A stretch of 64,000 bases of DNA from Lytechinus pictus. Taxonomy: Eukaryota; Echinodermata; Echinoidea; Temnopleuroida; Toxopneustidae. The position numbers and the translations under genes are program-made. Location: the NCBI RefSeq assembly GCF_037042905.1, contig NC_087251.1, positions 42,747,373 to 42,811,372 of the forward strand, written 5' to 3'. Below are positions 1 to 11,502 of this stretch, one piece after another. Within the stretch, counting starts at the first letter, position 1; the number at the start of each line of letters is the position of its first letter. The notes beneath the pieces were generated by a model. It had not been told where the DNA came from and did no database searches. It saw only the letters and a list, made by a program, of their open reading frames with translations.

Positions 1-1
1 T

Positions 2-78
2 TTCTATGCCTATGACAAGACCTGGCAATCCTGTCTCCTTGGAAAGGTCTTCGATGGGATTCCTCAAGAATATGCAGG
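2..78 (+). CDS. galaxin-like gene, first visible exon (partial)
   Basis: The frame starting at base 2 reads FYAYDKTWQSCLLGKVFDG and continues to a donor CAGG|GTAGGT at 79. It ends in phase 2 and joins exactly to the exon at 560. The exon is cut by the window edge. Confidence 0.7.
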
Positions 79-2650
79 GTAGGTTTCCCTTTCTCTCTGT
101 CTGTCTCTCTCTTGCGCTCTCTCCCCATCTTTCTTTATCATTTGTAAATAATTACATGCAGTCATATTAACAATTATTTGGGCCCTGTTGCATAAAAGTT
201 ACTATTATGGTAACTTTTACCATCCAATGGTAACTACCATGGTAACGCTGATCAACATCCAATCAGAATCAAGGATTCCATGCAAGTTACCATTGGATGG
301 CAAAGATACCATGATAGTAAATTTTATGCAGTGGAGCCCTGATCCATTTTCTGATTGTCATTATCAATGGTAAGAAATATTTGTCATCTTAGTTTGTGGG
401 CAAAGAGTTGATTGAAATATCCTGCCATCTTTCCAATTAAGATCAATATATACTTGCACCTTACTATCCAGGTATCATACCGGGTCATTTCACATGGAAT
501 TGGTTGCAGTTCATTGCTGTCACTTTAATAATTGGCTTAATTTTCTCCGTTTCCTCCAGATATTGCCGCGATAAGGTATTTGACAACCGAACCGACAAGT
601 GCGACATCAATTTTGAGATCCGTCCTATTAGCGAGGTGATGGTGTATCCGGAGAGGTGCGGCACCGAACCTTACGATCCTGCCTATAAGGAATGCTGTAA
701 TGGGGTGCTGATAGCATCCGGCTTCACCTGCTGTGAGGGCCTACGAGCTTGGGAGACCCCAGGGACATTGCTAGGAGAAGGCCAATGTTGCTCCAATCCA
801 CGGGATGGCTCTTCTAAAGGCTACAACTCTCAAACACATGTCTGCTGCCTGGGAGAGGTTTACGACAGCAGAGGAAGAGGTAAAAACCAGGAATACCTGT
901 GGCTTAAAGGAATTTTGGATTGTAATTCATGATCTGCATCCAATAACTGTAACAGCCAGTGTCCTGTTTCATTGTTATAATAACAATTGCACAATTTCTA
1001 AAAAAAAATATATACTATTATAGCCAATCAGATTGAAGGATTTCAGTAGCTTTCAACTGTTATTGCAAATTTGTTATTACAAGTTTTATGAGCCCCAGGG
1101 CCCATTTCATGCAAGTTGTCAACACAAACAAGTTGTAATTAATCAAACAACATTGACGACCTTGACTATCTGACTCTTGATACAGCAACTAAGATTAGAA
1201 TACAAGTAGATATTCTTGGGAGGATTTTCCTCCATTCTACTTTAATTTCTCACTCCAGATTCATGAACAACTTTCCCTTGTCTCTTGAGAAAAAAACTTT
1301 GTTGGTTTCTATATAGATCACATGCTGTAAGATCACACAAGAGAACTGTTAAGGTGAATATTTTCTGATAATAACTGGGATGCCTACTTTATTTTAACAG
1401 ATATCGAATGCTGTGGCTCAAATGCCTACGAACCTTCAGACTCTAGTTCTATGTGCTGCGGACAGCGCATCCATGACGTCGCCGACGGAAAGACGGAATG
1501 CACAGGGACCACGCCGCACCGGACTGACCAGGTTGTCTGCGATGGGGTCGTTCATCAAGCCGCCTCCAACAAAGTCTGCTGCGGGAAGAGTCTTATAGAC
1601 CCAGAGAACCGTGTATGCTGCAATGATGTTCCGTAAGTACAAGCTAGTGTTACAATCAAGGCAGGGGACAAAAATAGATCGGGGCTTGGGTCGATTTTTA
1701 CCCCAAAATGCTTGAAATAGCCCTGGAAAATAAAAAGAAAGAGCCCCAGGAAACCCCATTCACTGCAATGTTGTAGGCAGTAGACTGCGAAAAGTAGCCC
1801 TTTTTGCCTCGATCAAGGAAATGTGCCTGAGACCAATGTGAGGATTGGCTGTTGCTCTGATCATGATTTTCTAGATGTCTATTGCATCAAACTTGAATGA
1901 TAATTGTGTCAACGATTGAAACAAACTTTGGTGACATCTTTTAAAAAGCAGAACTCAAAGTTAACGTTCAAGTTTGTCAATAATGGCATAGCACAATATC
2001 TGTTCATATGGAATCTAATAAAATGAATGTTTTGCCTCAGAAGACAGTCAGTCAGAGAAATATTGGTCTATCAGAAAGAATCAACGAGGTGGAAATATGC
2101 CAGTCCTAATAACCCGTATATGTTTGCTTTCAGATACGCGAAAGAAAGTCAAAACACCCAATGCTGTGGCAAGGTATCTTACGATTCATCAACCCAAACA
2201 TGCTGCGAGTCTTCTGTCTACCAACGTCGATCCTCAGATCACGAATGCTGCGGCCATCTCTATTACGACACCCAGGAACAGGAATGCTATCAGACAGGGG
2301 GACATTCTTACGTTTTCAGCACTGACGCACTGGAGGATGAAGCCATGCTGTGCCTGACGGGAAGTTACGACTCCACTCGGCATACGTGTTGTGGGGGCAT
2401 CCTCCACAAGCACATCGTCAACGGCGAGTGCTGCGGGCACCGGGTTGTGCGCAACCCCGATGAAGAGATATGCTGCGGCGGGAAGTTGAAGCGCAAGGAA
2501 CGCGGATACACGGAGTGCTGCGGAGGGAATCTCTACAACCCCAAGGTGAACCAGTGCTGCGGAGGGAAGATCTTATCACGTTACTCCAACTTCCGTCAAT
2601 GCTGCAATGATCGCATCATTCGTACGGGCGAAGAGTGTGTAAATAACTAG
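2..2650 (+). CDS. galaxin-like di-cysteine repeat protein, 3' part of gene (4 exons)
   Basis: Join of 2-78, 560-879, 1401-1632 and 2134-2650, about 381 residues, with the 5' end beyond the window. All three introns are GT-AG and the phases (2, 1, 2) agree, so the frame is continuous to the TAA at 2648-2650. The protein is built from short repeats of the form Cys-Cys-Gly-x(2-4)-Tyr/Phe-Asp/Asn with about ten CC pairs, most regular in the last exon (ECCGH, ICCGG, ECCGG, QCCGG, QCCND). That pattern defines galaxins, first described as coral skeletal matrix proteins; galaxin-like proteins occur in many animals. Expected to be secreted and disulphide-rich, but the signal peptide would lie upstream. 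No membrane segment or catalytic motif is visible. A role in matrix or biomineralisation is inference from the family. Confidence 0.85.
180..351. repeat. palindromic MITE in galaxin intron
   Basis: Imperfect inverted repeats GGGCCCTGTTGCATAAAAGT at the left and ATTTTATGCAGTGGAGCCCT at the right enclose about 100 bp that is itself rich in GGTAAC/GTTACC pairs. This explains the small open frame here, which is not a gene. Confidence 0.6.
560..879 (+). CDS. galaxin-like gene, internal exon
   Basis: The acceptor is TTTCCTCCAG|ATATTGCC and the donor is AAGAG|GTAAAA. It encodes 106 whole codons with CC pairs in KECCNG, FTCCEG, GQCCSN and HVCCLG. The open frame runs on both sides of the exon, but the Cys-rich part matches these splice sites exactly. 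Confidence 0.8.
1401..1632 (+). CDS. galaxin-like gene, internal exon
   Basis: The acceptor is TTTTAACAG|ATATCG and the donor is TTCC|GTAAGTAC, a strong consensus. It encodes IECCGS, MCCGQR, VCCGKS and RVCCND repeats in phase with both neighbours. Confidence 0.85.
2134..2650 (+). CDS. galaxin-like gene, terminal exon
   Basis: The acceptor TTTGCTTTCAG|ATACGCG is followed by 171 codons and TAA. This is the most regular repeat region, with CC-G units about every 20-25 residues. Two units are degenerate, with a single Cys where a pair is expected (QECYQ, LCLTG). The open frame extends upstream to 2027, but that part is intron. Confidence 0.88.
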
Positions 2651-4793
2651 TCATTGTTGGCTAACGCAAGTTACACTGAAATATTCTTACCAAGAAAATC
2701 AGTTCTGAGTATCTTAAGTAAATGTACATGATCTGATATTTATTTGCGAAATTGATAGATGTGATACTCCTCACCTATTCATCATGCTTTTATTCAGTAA
2801 ACTGTTGTTTCAGATTGAATTTCCATTCATGACCCTGCTGCCTTGTTACTTAAAAATTCACGGCATAATTATGACAAGCCATCAGTATTTTTAAAAAATT
2901 GTTTCATATAAGGAATATAGTTATTCAAGGAAAGAAAAATTACAGCACCTTGATATTTTTGTAATTAATATGCTATTTATTCATGGCCTTGATAAAGAAA
3001 GCAAGACTTGAAATTATTTTGTATACTTGTATTTCATATTTACATGTAGCCAATTGCATACAGTATGTATGACTGGCCCCTTATATGTGGGATCATTCCG
3101 AAATGATTTGTCTCTCTTTCTACTTCATATTAAATGTTGTCATGCTCTCTGATTATTGTTGCTTGAGAATTTCATGACATATAGATTAAGAATGGAGGAT
3201 TATTGGCATCGGACATATAAAAACGTTGATTATTTCAAAGAATTGCCCATGTTTTGAAATTATATGTATTATTCATGAAGAAACGATATCTTACTACATT
3301 TTATGTTATCAATGTATTTATATATATATGTTGTTTGTTTTTCTTGTATACATGTACAAGTAAATAATATGTTCACAAAGCAGCCAGATTTAGAAGAGAT
3401 ATTATCTTGTATGTCAAATTGACACATATCAAATATGCTGAAAGTGAATTATACTTGGATATATACCAGTGTTTCACCACTACCATGTAGTGGCGAACTC
3501 GTGGGAGAAGAATAAATAACTCGCTATGTCACTAGCTTGTTCATATGTATCGGCCATTCATAGGCCACAACTAATGTGTAAGTAATTATCGGCATTTCTG
3601 CTAAATGATCTTCCATGTGGAAGCAAAGAAATTTTTTAGTTCATAAGAATAGATTGTATAGAACTTTGGTCACTTTTAGAGTTCTAGGATTTAAGTATTT
3701 ATGGTTTACTTTTATTACAATGTTGCTTTATATTTGAATAGTTTAAATACCAATTATTTGCTTCCGTAATTGTGTTATGTTTAATAAGATTTGATGCCGT
3801 GGCCAATGTCAATATTCCATTTTTACAAATTTTGAAGGTGTTTTGAATTTTGTGTTCGATCGAATTGAATACACGCTAAATGAGAGAGAAATATTTCAAA
3901 TTATGTATTTCCACATTACAACTACTGGAATTATTACAAATAAAGTTAATACATATTACATTCCTCTGGAATTCATCCAAATTATTATGATTGCAATGCA
4001 TCTTCTTTTGCTGAGAAATCAGTTTAATTCATGAAATATATGTTTTCATCATTATGAAGATAAATGGAGACAAAATTATAATATGAATGTACAAGCATAT
4101 CATTTTATAAGCATCTGCTTTACCTCAAAACCTGATGTCAATATTCTCTCTCAAGAAGAGGTAGAATGCAGCCTTTTAGAACATATTTCCACTTATATAC
4201 TTTCTATTTTTGAACATTCAATGAACAGTTTCCTAAACCACATCTCTTTTGTAATTGTTAAGTAGTGAAAGTGATGTATAGAAACCACCTTGTCCCATTG
4301 AAACTTTAGATGTTTTGTTCAAAGCTACTTCATATTTTCTGAGGTCAGAGCATAATTTAAGGGTGATTTTATCTTGATGAGACCATTGCAGGATACCGGT
4401 ATGCACTATGTGCATTTAAATTTGCTATATATATATATAATATGCGTGCAATGCTCTTGATCTAATGAATCTGTACTTTCACAATCACGGCAACAAGTCT
4501 TTCCAATTATGGTGATGTCAAGTCTTTCCAACCACGACATGATGTTAAAGGACAATCAAACCTTAGTAATCTAATGATTCGAGTGGAGTAGAGGATATTG
4601 AAAATATCATTTTTTTTTCTCAACACACTGAAAACTTTACCTCAAAGTTTTTTTGGCAATCAATTGCTGCCTCTATCGGTGATGTATCCCGAACTAGCTT
4701 TGCTGGCATAATGATGAAAATTTTGAGGAAAAAATCGAGATTTTCAGTATAATTTCGCTGGCAATCATCTAAACCTGATAGTAATAGGGTATA
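2651..4793. other. galaxin 3' UTR and AT-rich intergenic DNA
   Basis: No coding signal. A candidate poly(A) signal AATAAA lies at 3511-3516, about 860 bases after the stop codon. The rest is AT-rich unique-looking sequence. Confidence 0.5.
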
Positions 4794-4989
4794 CAGACGC
4801 GGATCCAGGCTGGGAGGGGGGGGGTGGTGCACAGTAAACTTTGAAAATATACTGATGTACCCTAAAATGGATGCACCCTGTAAAATGGAGTGATGACCTT
4901 TTTTTTTCTTGTCAAAATTTTTGGGAGACAAATAGGTCTTCATTTTGGACTGTTGATCCCATAAAATTCCGACCCTAGATCCGCGTCTG
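4794..4989. mobile_element. hAT-like MITE
   Basis: The ends are CAGACGCGGATCCAGG on the left and CCTAGATCCGCGTCTG on the right, a 16-bp TIR with one mismatch. A G-tract lies just inside the left end. No clear target duplication could be read. Confidence 0.55.
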
Positions 4990-6594
4990 GTATGGTAAAG
5001 TCATGAAGCTTTGCCCCCCAAAATATGAGATTTAAGTTGTCGATGGGGCATAAATTTTGCATTTTTGAGGATAAGCAAATGTGGGAGCTAACTCTGTTTA
5101 TTTGTAACTATTTGGCCAATTTGAAATCATGCATATGACTATTGAAAACCCATGATCTTCTCGTGTGTCAGATCTCCTTATCTGCTATTCATCTTCCAAG
5201 CAGACCCACTTAACATAAAAGTTTTTTTTCCCTGTAGGGGTCTTCAAGTGTATTCTACCTGAATTCATGAAATTAATAGATTTATATATGTAGGTCTGGA
5301 TAATGAAAGTGTCATTGATTAGGGTTTTACTTCATGAAGTTGTAGTTGGTGAAAGTTTCAATAAATTGCATTTAGTTTGAAAGGATAGATATAGAACCCT
5401 GTTGTTTTTTTTTTTTTACATGACAATGACTTTGAAACATCAAGTGTGTGAGCAAGACAAGAGGAAATTGAATGTTATGGAAAGGTAGGGGAAACTAAAA
5501 GGCCAAATCCATTCCAACGATAAGTGGATTTGAAAGAATAAAGAAAATCTTACAATAAAATTTAATAAAAATTACATGTTTACTAGAAAAGAAATGTCAT
5601 ATGTTTTGCTTATTTTCACATACAATTAAGTGCACATCCTGACAAATGCACATCCTTACATGAATTTGGAGAGCCAATGATACCACACTATATCTTATAC
5701 ATTTTATTACATAAATTATCAAATACCCCCCCCCCCCTTTATTATATTCTGTATGGAACATACTCATGATGTCATGGAGATCATCACATATAAGATCTTT
5801 AAATAAAATGATTGTTTTCATATTTCATATAATAAAACATAAATGAAATAGCTACTGTGAGACTCCATCTGCTCCTTCATTTGCATATGATCGGGATGTG
5901 TATATAACCATTCTATGAAAATAAGGATAACCTACTTATTTTACATCCGATTTTGGTTAAAAATATCAAGTAGACTAATGCGTGTCATATTTTTCTATTA
6001 TTATTTTGTTACAAATCAACTTGTTGGAGTGGACTTGACCTTTAACAAGTGATGAGAGAGACAGCGAGAAAGAAAATAATGAAAGATTAATAGATAGTGT
6101 AAGTATGTAAGTGAAAGAAAGAGAGAAGTAGGGGAGAGAAAAAGGAAAACGGTTGGAAAACAATCAGACAGTGCCCTACTTGAAAGTGAGGTCTCTTTGT
6201 TTCATCTTTCCTAATAATAATAATAATAATGCAGTTCTTGTATAGCGCATATCACATGTCATAACATCCCTATGCGCTTTAAAAGGACTTGGATATTATT
6301 ACCCTGGCTTTTTCCTAGTTCTGCAAAGGGTATTGGAGTGCATGAACAGCGTGATGTACATATCAAGTAAGAAATAAGGGTCCGTTTTCTGAACTTGGGT
6401 TTAATTCAAACTGTGGTCTAAAGTTGTTTTTCTATGGATAGTAAATTGGGACAGGTGTCTGTAACAGGATAGGTTCACTTTATCAGCTCATTTGACTCTC
6501 AAATCATCCTTAACTGACTGGGAATGATTAGTGAAATACTTCTATTCATCATTAACTTGGGAGGGAGGAGCCAAGTAAAGATGTATAACACACT
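4990..6594. other. no gene seen; repeat fragments
   Basis: AT-rich DNA. A relic of the CAAGTCCACCCC family ends at about 6045 (GTGGACTTGACCTTTAAC). At 6214-6290 an ATAATAATAATAAT run is followed by GCAGTTCTTGTATAGCGCAT, which looks like the 3' tail of a retroposon read in reverse. Several TTTAAACC-type palindromic fragments lie at 6378-6425. Confidence 0.4.
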
Positions 6595-6837
6595 GGCCCG
6601 CATTCTGAAGTCGGGTTTAACTTAGACCATGGTCTAACTCTGTGCTAAGATTATGGGGAGCCAAAAACTCAAAAATTCTGTTTACATTGCATATTTTTTA
6701 TGTTTACTATTTTGTTTCCATTTGCTTTCATAATGAAGAAAAAAATATTTCAGTTATCATTCCTAGCAGTTATGAATGATTTTAGTGTCATGTGAGTTAA
6801 TAAATTGAACATGTACACATAGAGTTTTGTGCCCAGT

Positions 6838-8386
6838 CAGACGGCAGGTCCCAAGAAAGTGGCTTCTTTCATCCAAGTGATATTCATGACTCGAGATGTT
6901 TTGCATATTTAATGAGCTTGATGCGGACCAAAACGCCTCTTTTCATTCGGTCATTGCTGCTCTAATTGTGCATCGAATTTCATGATTTTGGTATCATTGT
7001 AAAGAATCATTCTTTCAGGTCATGTGTTTGAATTTATTCAAAAATTTTGTAATATAGGTTAAAATTTTGATCTAAAATATGCTACAAAATAATTATTTTC
7101 ACCTGACAAAAGCTGCTATTTTCACACTTTATTTTTGTTTGAGCCCAAATGATTTTTAGATCATGATAAAGCTGGATATGTATGCTTTAAAATGGTATAG
7201 GTTTCAAAATAAGAATTGGTTTAATCGGGTCAAGATCACACTTTTCATTGGCCAAGTACATAAAGCAGCTTGAAAACAAGAATACTGCACTCTGATTGGT
7301 CAAAGAGACCACACACTGGCAAATTCCAACGGTTCTAGTGCCTGGGTTCATGGGAAGGTCCTATGCAGTGGCGTACCTAGGATTTTCCACAGGGGGGGCA
7401 AAATCGGCCGCCAAAAAATTTGACAAGCAAAAAAAAAAACAAAAAAAAAAAAAAAAAAAAAAGTCTTCAATACAAAAATTTAGGTTTTCGTACCAGAAAA
7501 AAATTTGACAAGCAAAAAAAAAAAAAAAAAAAGGCTTAAACCTCGTCAGGGGGGCAAAAAAGGTCTTTTAAGCTCGTCAGGGGGGGGGCAGGTATATGTC
7601 TTTTGTATGAGTAGTGGCTCGTCAGGGGGGGCACTCTGCCCCCCCGTAGGTACGCTAGTGGTCCTATGTGGTAATCTCCTCAAATTACCCGCGCCTGTTG
7701 TTCTGTGAACCTTATCCAGCCAATCAGAACTCTGGATTTCATGCAAGTACAAAATTTCAGAAATCTCGTCTTGTACCTTGGTGGGAAAAGTGTGATCTTG
7801 ACCCGATTAAAAGGTGCCGCATATCAAGAGAGGCATTGTGAGAAAGTACAGAAGTTCAGCTTTATGCTTCAAGCACCTTTGTGCTTATAATAGCTGGCCC
7901 CTGTATTTTACCGAACTATATCACATGCTTAGGTATGGTTTAATTATCAGTCTTTTCTGTATTATTTACAATGTATCTCTTTAATTGTCACATTTAAATT
8001 GTATTCATTCAATTATGTGAACATGTTAATTTATTATTGATTTATGAATAAAATGCAGAAACTCCTGCAAATATATATCATTGAGGCTCAAAATAAAAAG
8101 TTTTGCACAATTTGCAAAAGGAAACAGAGGAAGAAAATTCCGTTTTGAGGCACATTTTCAGGCCAGAAATTTACTTATTCATCAAAATATTGTATACAAA
8201 ATAAATGACCAATATGAAAGAGTAACATTTACTCTATCTGATGGTGCAATAATATTTCATTTAACTTGATGTTTTAACAGGTAAATTCTTAGAGAAAGAA
8301 AATTTGCAAGGAGGATTCAACCACGAGATGATTTGGATGAATCTGGCCTTTTTGCTCATTAGCATAGGGACCTGCGGTCTGACTTT
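6838..8386. mobile_element. TIR element with AGTCAGACGGCAGGTC ends
   Basis: The left end is AGTCAGACGGCAGGTCCC and the right end is GGGACCTGCGGTCTGACT. The left 360 bases recur in inverted orientation at about 19905-20272, so this is a dispersed family. No transposase is present; the only open frames are low-complexity. Confidence 0.55.
7366..7660. mobile_element. hAT-like MITE with 8-bp target duplication
   Basis: The ends are CAGTGGCGTACCTAGG on the left and CCGTAGGTACGCTAGTG on the right. The 8 bp GTCCTATG occur on both sides (7358-7365 and 7661-7668). The interior is G- and A-homopolymer rich, which produces spurious lysine-rich frames. Confidence 0.8.
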
Positions 8387-8556
8387 GTCCCAACTGGCTA
8401 TCCATAGTTAAACCACAACTTCAAACAAGGGTTCAATTTAAACCAGAGTTCAGAATACGGGCGTAAGTATGTAATTTTGAAGTATTTGGCTTCCCATAAT
8501 TTTAGGACAGAGTTAGACCATGGCCTAAGTTAAACTGGTCTTCAGATAATGGCTCA

Positions 8557-10688
8557 TAGGGTTTTACATTTATTTTATTTATGAAATAATAATAGGTTTT
8601 AAAGAGGTACAAAAACAATAGTCATACGCTCATGGACAAAATTCTGTGTCCGTTATGTTTATATCAAATGCCTACAAACTGAAAAAAGACTTATCACGAA
8701 AGGCCATGTGAATGTGGGCGCTCGTTCACACATTCACCTGGGTCTCGCCAACTCTCTTCGTTGTCAGTTAGTCTAGTTTCAGCCAATACTCAAAAGGAAA
8801 TTTAGCCACGTCACAAGGCCTTGTCAAAGGCTAATCAAAATGGTTAAGAGTGCCTGTGACTGTGACCCCTCATCGAATCAGAATTAAAAAATTAATAAAC
8901 ATCTGAAAAAAAAGTTACATAGACTATCTTCACAAAGCCATGTGCCATTGGCAACAAAATATTGCTGACGAGTAACTGGAAAGTCCCATCTTGGATCCTC
9001 GGCTGGCAACCAAAGGGGGGAAAAAAGTAGAAGTGAGACACCCCCCAGTAATATAAAAATGTAGAAGGGTAATCAAGGCAGACAGGTCAAAATATCATAA
9101 TTATATTAACCTGTGAACTATAAATACATTAAATTAATATAAAATGATAAAAGCAATATTTCAGGTTTTAATAATACCACATGGGGCTTTTAATGATGAA
9201 ATTATAAATTGCATATGATGGAATACATCTATAAATTTTGATATTCATTCATTGTAAATATGAAATTTTGAAAATAGATATTTGAAACATAGTGTATACT
9301 TCCTCCACTACATGTACCAAGCAGACAGAATTGTTATACACGATGAATTATGAAATCTAATATTATATTACACATCCATAAAAGAAGAATGGTATTATAA
9401 AATAGATGTAAAGAGTGGAATACATGTAATAACATCAGTTTGTAACAGAATGGAATTCTGTCTTTATAGCACACAAGTAAACATCCAATTATTGCAGTGA
9501 ATATGTATTTCTCAACTTACATTAAACATACCAGGCTTTAGTGTTTCCCCTTTATTTTCTCCTTGTCAATATCTAGATTCATTCTTTGACCTAAAATCCA
9601 CAGAACAATTCCAAAAAGTCCAACCTTCACAGGGTTTAGATTACAGATAATTAGAACAGTCCGATGATGAACACGAACAATCAGAATGAAAACCCATATT
9701 ATCTGTTTCTCCAATGCAAAACTTCATTGAGTGGTGTGTTCTATATAAAAAAATTATTTCCATACTTACTCCCCCCCCCCTAAAAAATATATTTGAGTTA
9801 GCTTTAGAGTTCTACATAAATTTTGTAGGTATGTTTTTTAATCAACTATCAATCTTACATATTTGAATGGATATATCAGTGAACTTTCAGGTAACTTTGA
9901 AGAATTAAACTATTATGAACCCTTTCTGAAATTTATTCCTCTATTCTTCACTAGTACTCCTCATTATAATACACCAGGGTAACACAAAGCTTAGCAATGA
10001 TCGTAGAACATTTTTCTACGATTGATTTCATTGACTACAATGTACAATCAAATTGTGAAAATCAAGCGTAAAATTAAACGCTAACCTTTGTGTTATGGGA
10101 CCCTGAACTGCCCAAAGTCAAAACATATTTCTGGTTCTTTTCATTATCATTATTTTGATATCACTAAATTATCATCAACTCTCCTTGAAAGAAAATATGT
10201 CCCCAAGAAGAGGAGGATCTTGGACACAGCTCAGAATTAGCATGCTAAAGTTATATATATCTATAATGATGTCCAGCATCAAGGATAGTCCAAGGAAACA
10301 TCCCCCTCCCTCAAAATCAAATGATCATGGAAAAAAAATTAACAGAATGATTTATCTTATCTTTCCACTTCGAATAAAGACACTATTCTGAATTATCATC
10401 CACACAGCACCACATACTGGAAGATCGGACACATTTCAAGAGACTGGTGATATATTATCACTTGCCATTTTACCCTAAGGCTTAGTTAGAATTAAGTGAC
10501 AAAGTACATGTCAAGTTACATTTTTACCCATCGGTGATGAGTATCAAACAAACCTCTAAGGTTGGTTCTACCTGTTTTTCATGACTAGTTTGCAGGCAAG
10601 GATTATTTGTCATATAAATAGCAATGTTAGCCATGCCCAAGCCAACTTGACTGGTACTTAGCTGCCAAGATCACAAAAGCCTATGTTC
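8557..10688. other. intergenic, no gene seen
   Basis: AT-rich sequence without coding structure, tRNA or obvious tandem repeats. Convergent intergenic space between the galaxin-like gene (+) and the TFB2M-like gene (-). Confidence 0.4.
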
Positions 10689-10799
10689 TCATCGTCCCTC
10701 TCCGGGCAAGATCATTTCCAAACTTAGCATCAAACAGTATTCATCTTGTGCTTCCCTGCAGATCCAGGTGACGTCCCTCATACCACAGGTGCGTTTCAT

Positions 10800-11345
10800 G
10801 ACGCATCTTGTCAGTAATTTCCACTGACAAATGGGCTCTGAGCCAATCAGATGCCAGCATTTCAGTAGATTATAACAATTAGTGCAAATCACTATTTGTC
10901 TAATGAAATGCTCCCCATATATCATGTGAGATGGACGGATCCTGGAGCCCGACTCAGTTCTAACGATATCCCGATGTCTTCCAGATGCCCAACCCATGAC
11001 CATGTGTCATGAAGCATCTTGTCAGTGCTGTTTAGAGACAAATGCAAGGATTTGCAGTAGCTTATAACAAGTGCTCCCCATATATCATGTGAGATGGACA
11101 GATCGTAGAGCCTGACTCAATTCTAACGACATCCCGAAGTCTTCCAGATGCCCAACCTATGACCATGTGTCATGAAGCATCCTGTTAGTGCTTTGTAAAG
11201 ACAAATTAGCTGTGAGCCAGTCGGATGCAAGGATTTGCAGTAGCTTATAACAAGTGCTCCCCATACATCATGTGAGATGGACGGATCCTAGAGCCTGACT
11301 CAGTTCTAACGTGTTCATGTCCTGGTGTCTCCCAGACGCCCAACC
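10800..11345. repeat. tandem triplication of the 3' end of the TFB2M-like terminal exon
   Basis: A unit of about 170 bp (CTCCCCATATATCATGTGAG, then GGATCCTGGAGC and CCAGATGCCCAACC) occurs at about 10912, 11078 and 11258. The last copy contains the real stop codon. The other two lie in the 3' UTR or flank and still read VMGWASGRH on the minus strand. Confidence 0.75.
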
Positions 11346-11502
11346 CATGACCTCCTCTCCCATCCATGCTCCGTTGAAGTTATCCAGCTTACAGATGCGA
11401 CAGAAGATGGCCAGGAAATCATCGCCGCTGACATCCCCAGTCAGCGTCTTCCTGCCGTACCCGAACTCAGCAATCACATCGGAACTACCGGGGGCCCAGG
11501 CT
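11268..11502 (-). CDS. tfb2m: TFB2M-like terminal exon 7
   Basis: The acceptor is TGTTCTTGCAG|AGCCTGG. It has 77 codons from AWAPGSSDVIAEFGYG to LGSVHLT, with TGA at 11270-11268. The last 30 or so residues lie in a segment triplicated downstream, so the present C terminus may be recently altered. Confidence 0.85.

Larger units (their letters stand above)
6595..8556. repeat. nested TIR repeat, outer arms
   Basis: The left arm at 6597-6655 (CATTCTGAAGTCGGGTTTAA, then GACCATGGTCTAACTCTGTG) is matched by its reverse complement at 8500-8550. Between them lies a second TIR element (6838-8386), which has been interrupted again at 7366. Three insertion layers can therefore be read. Confidence 0.5.
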
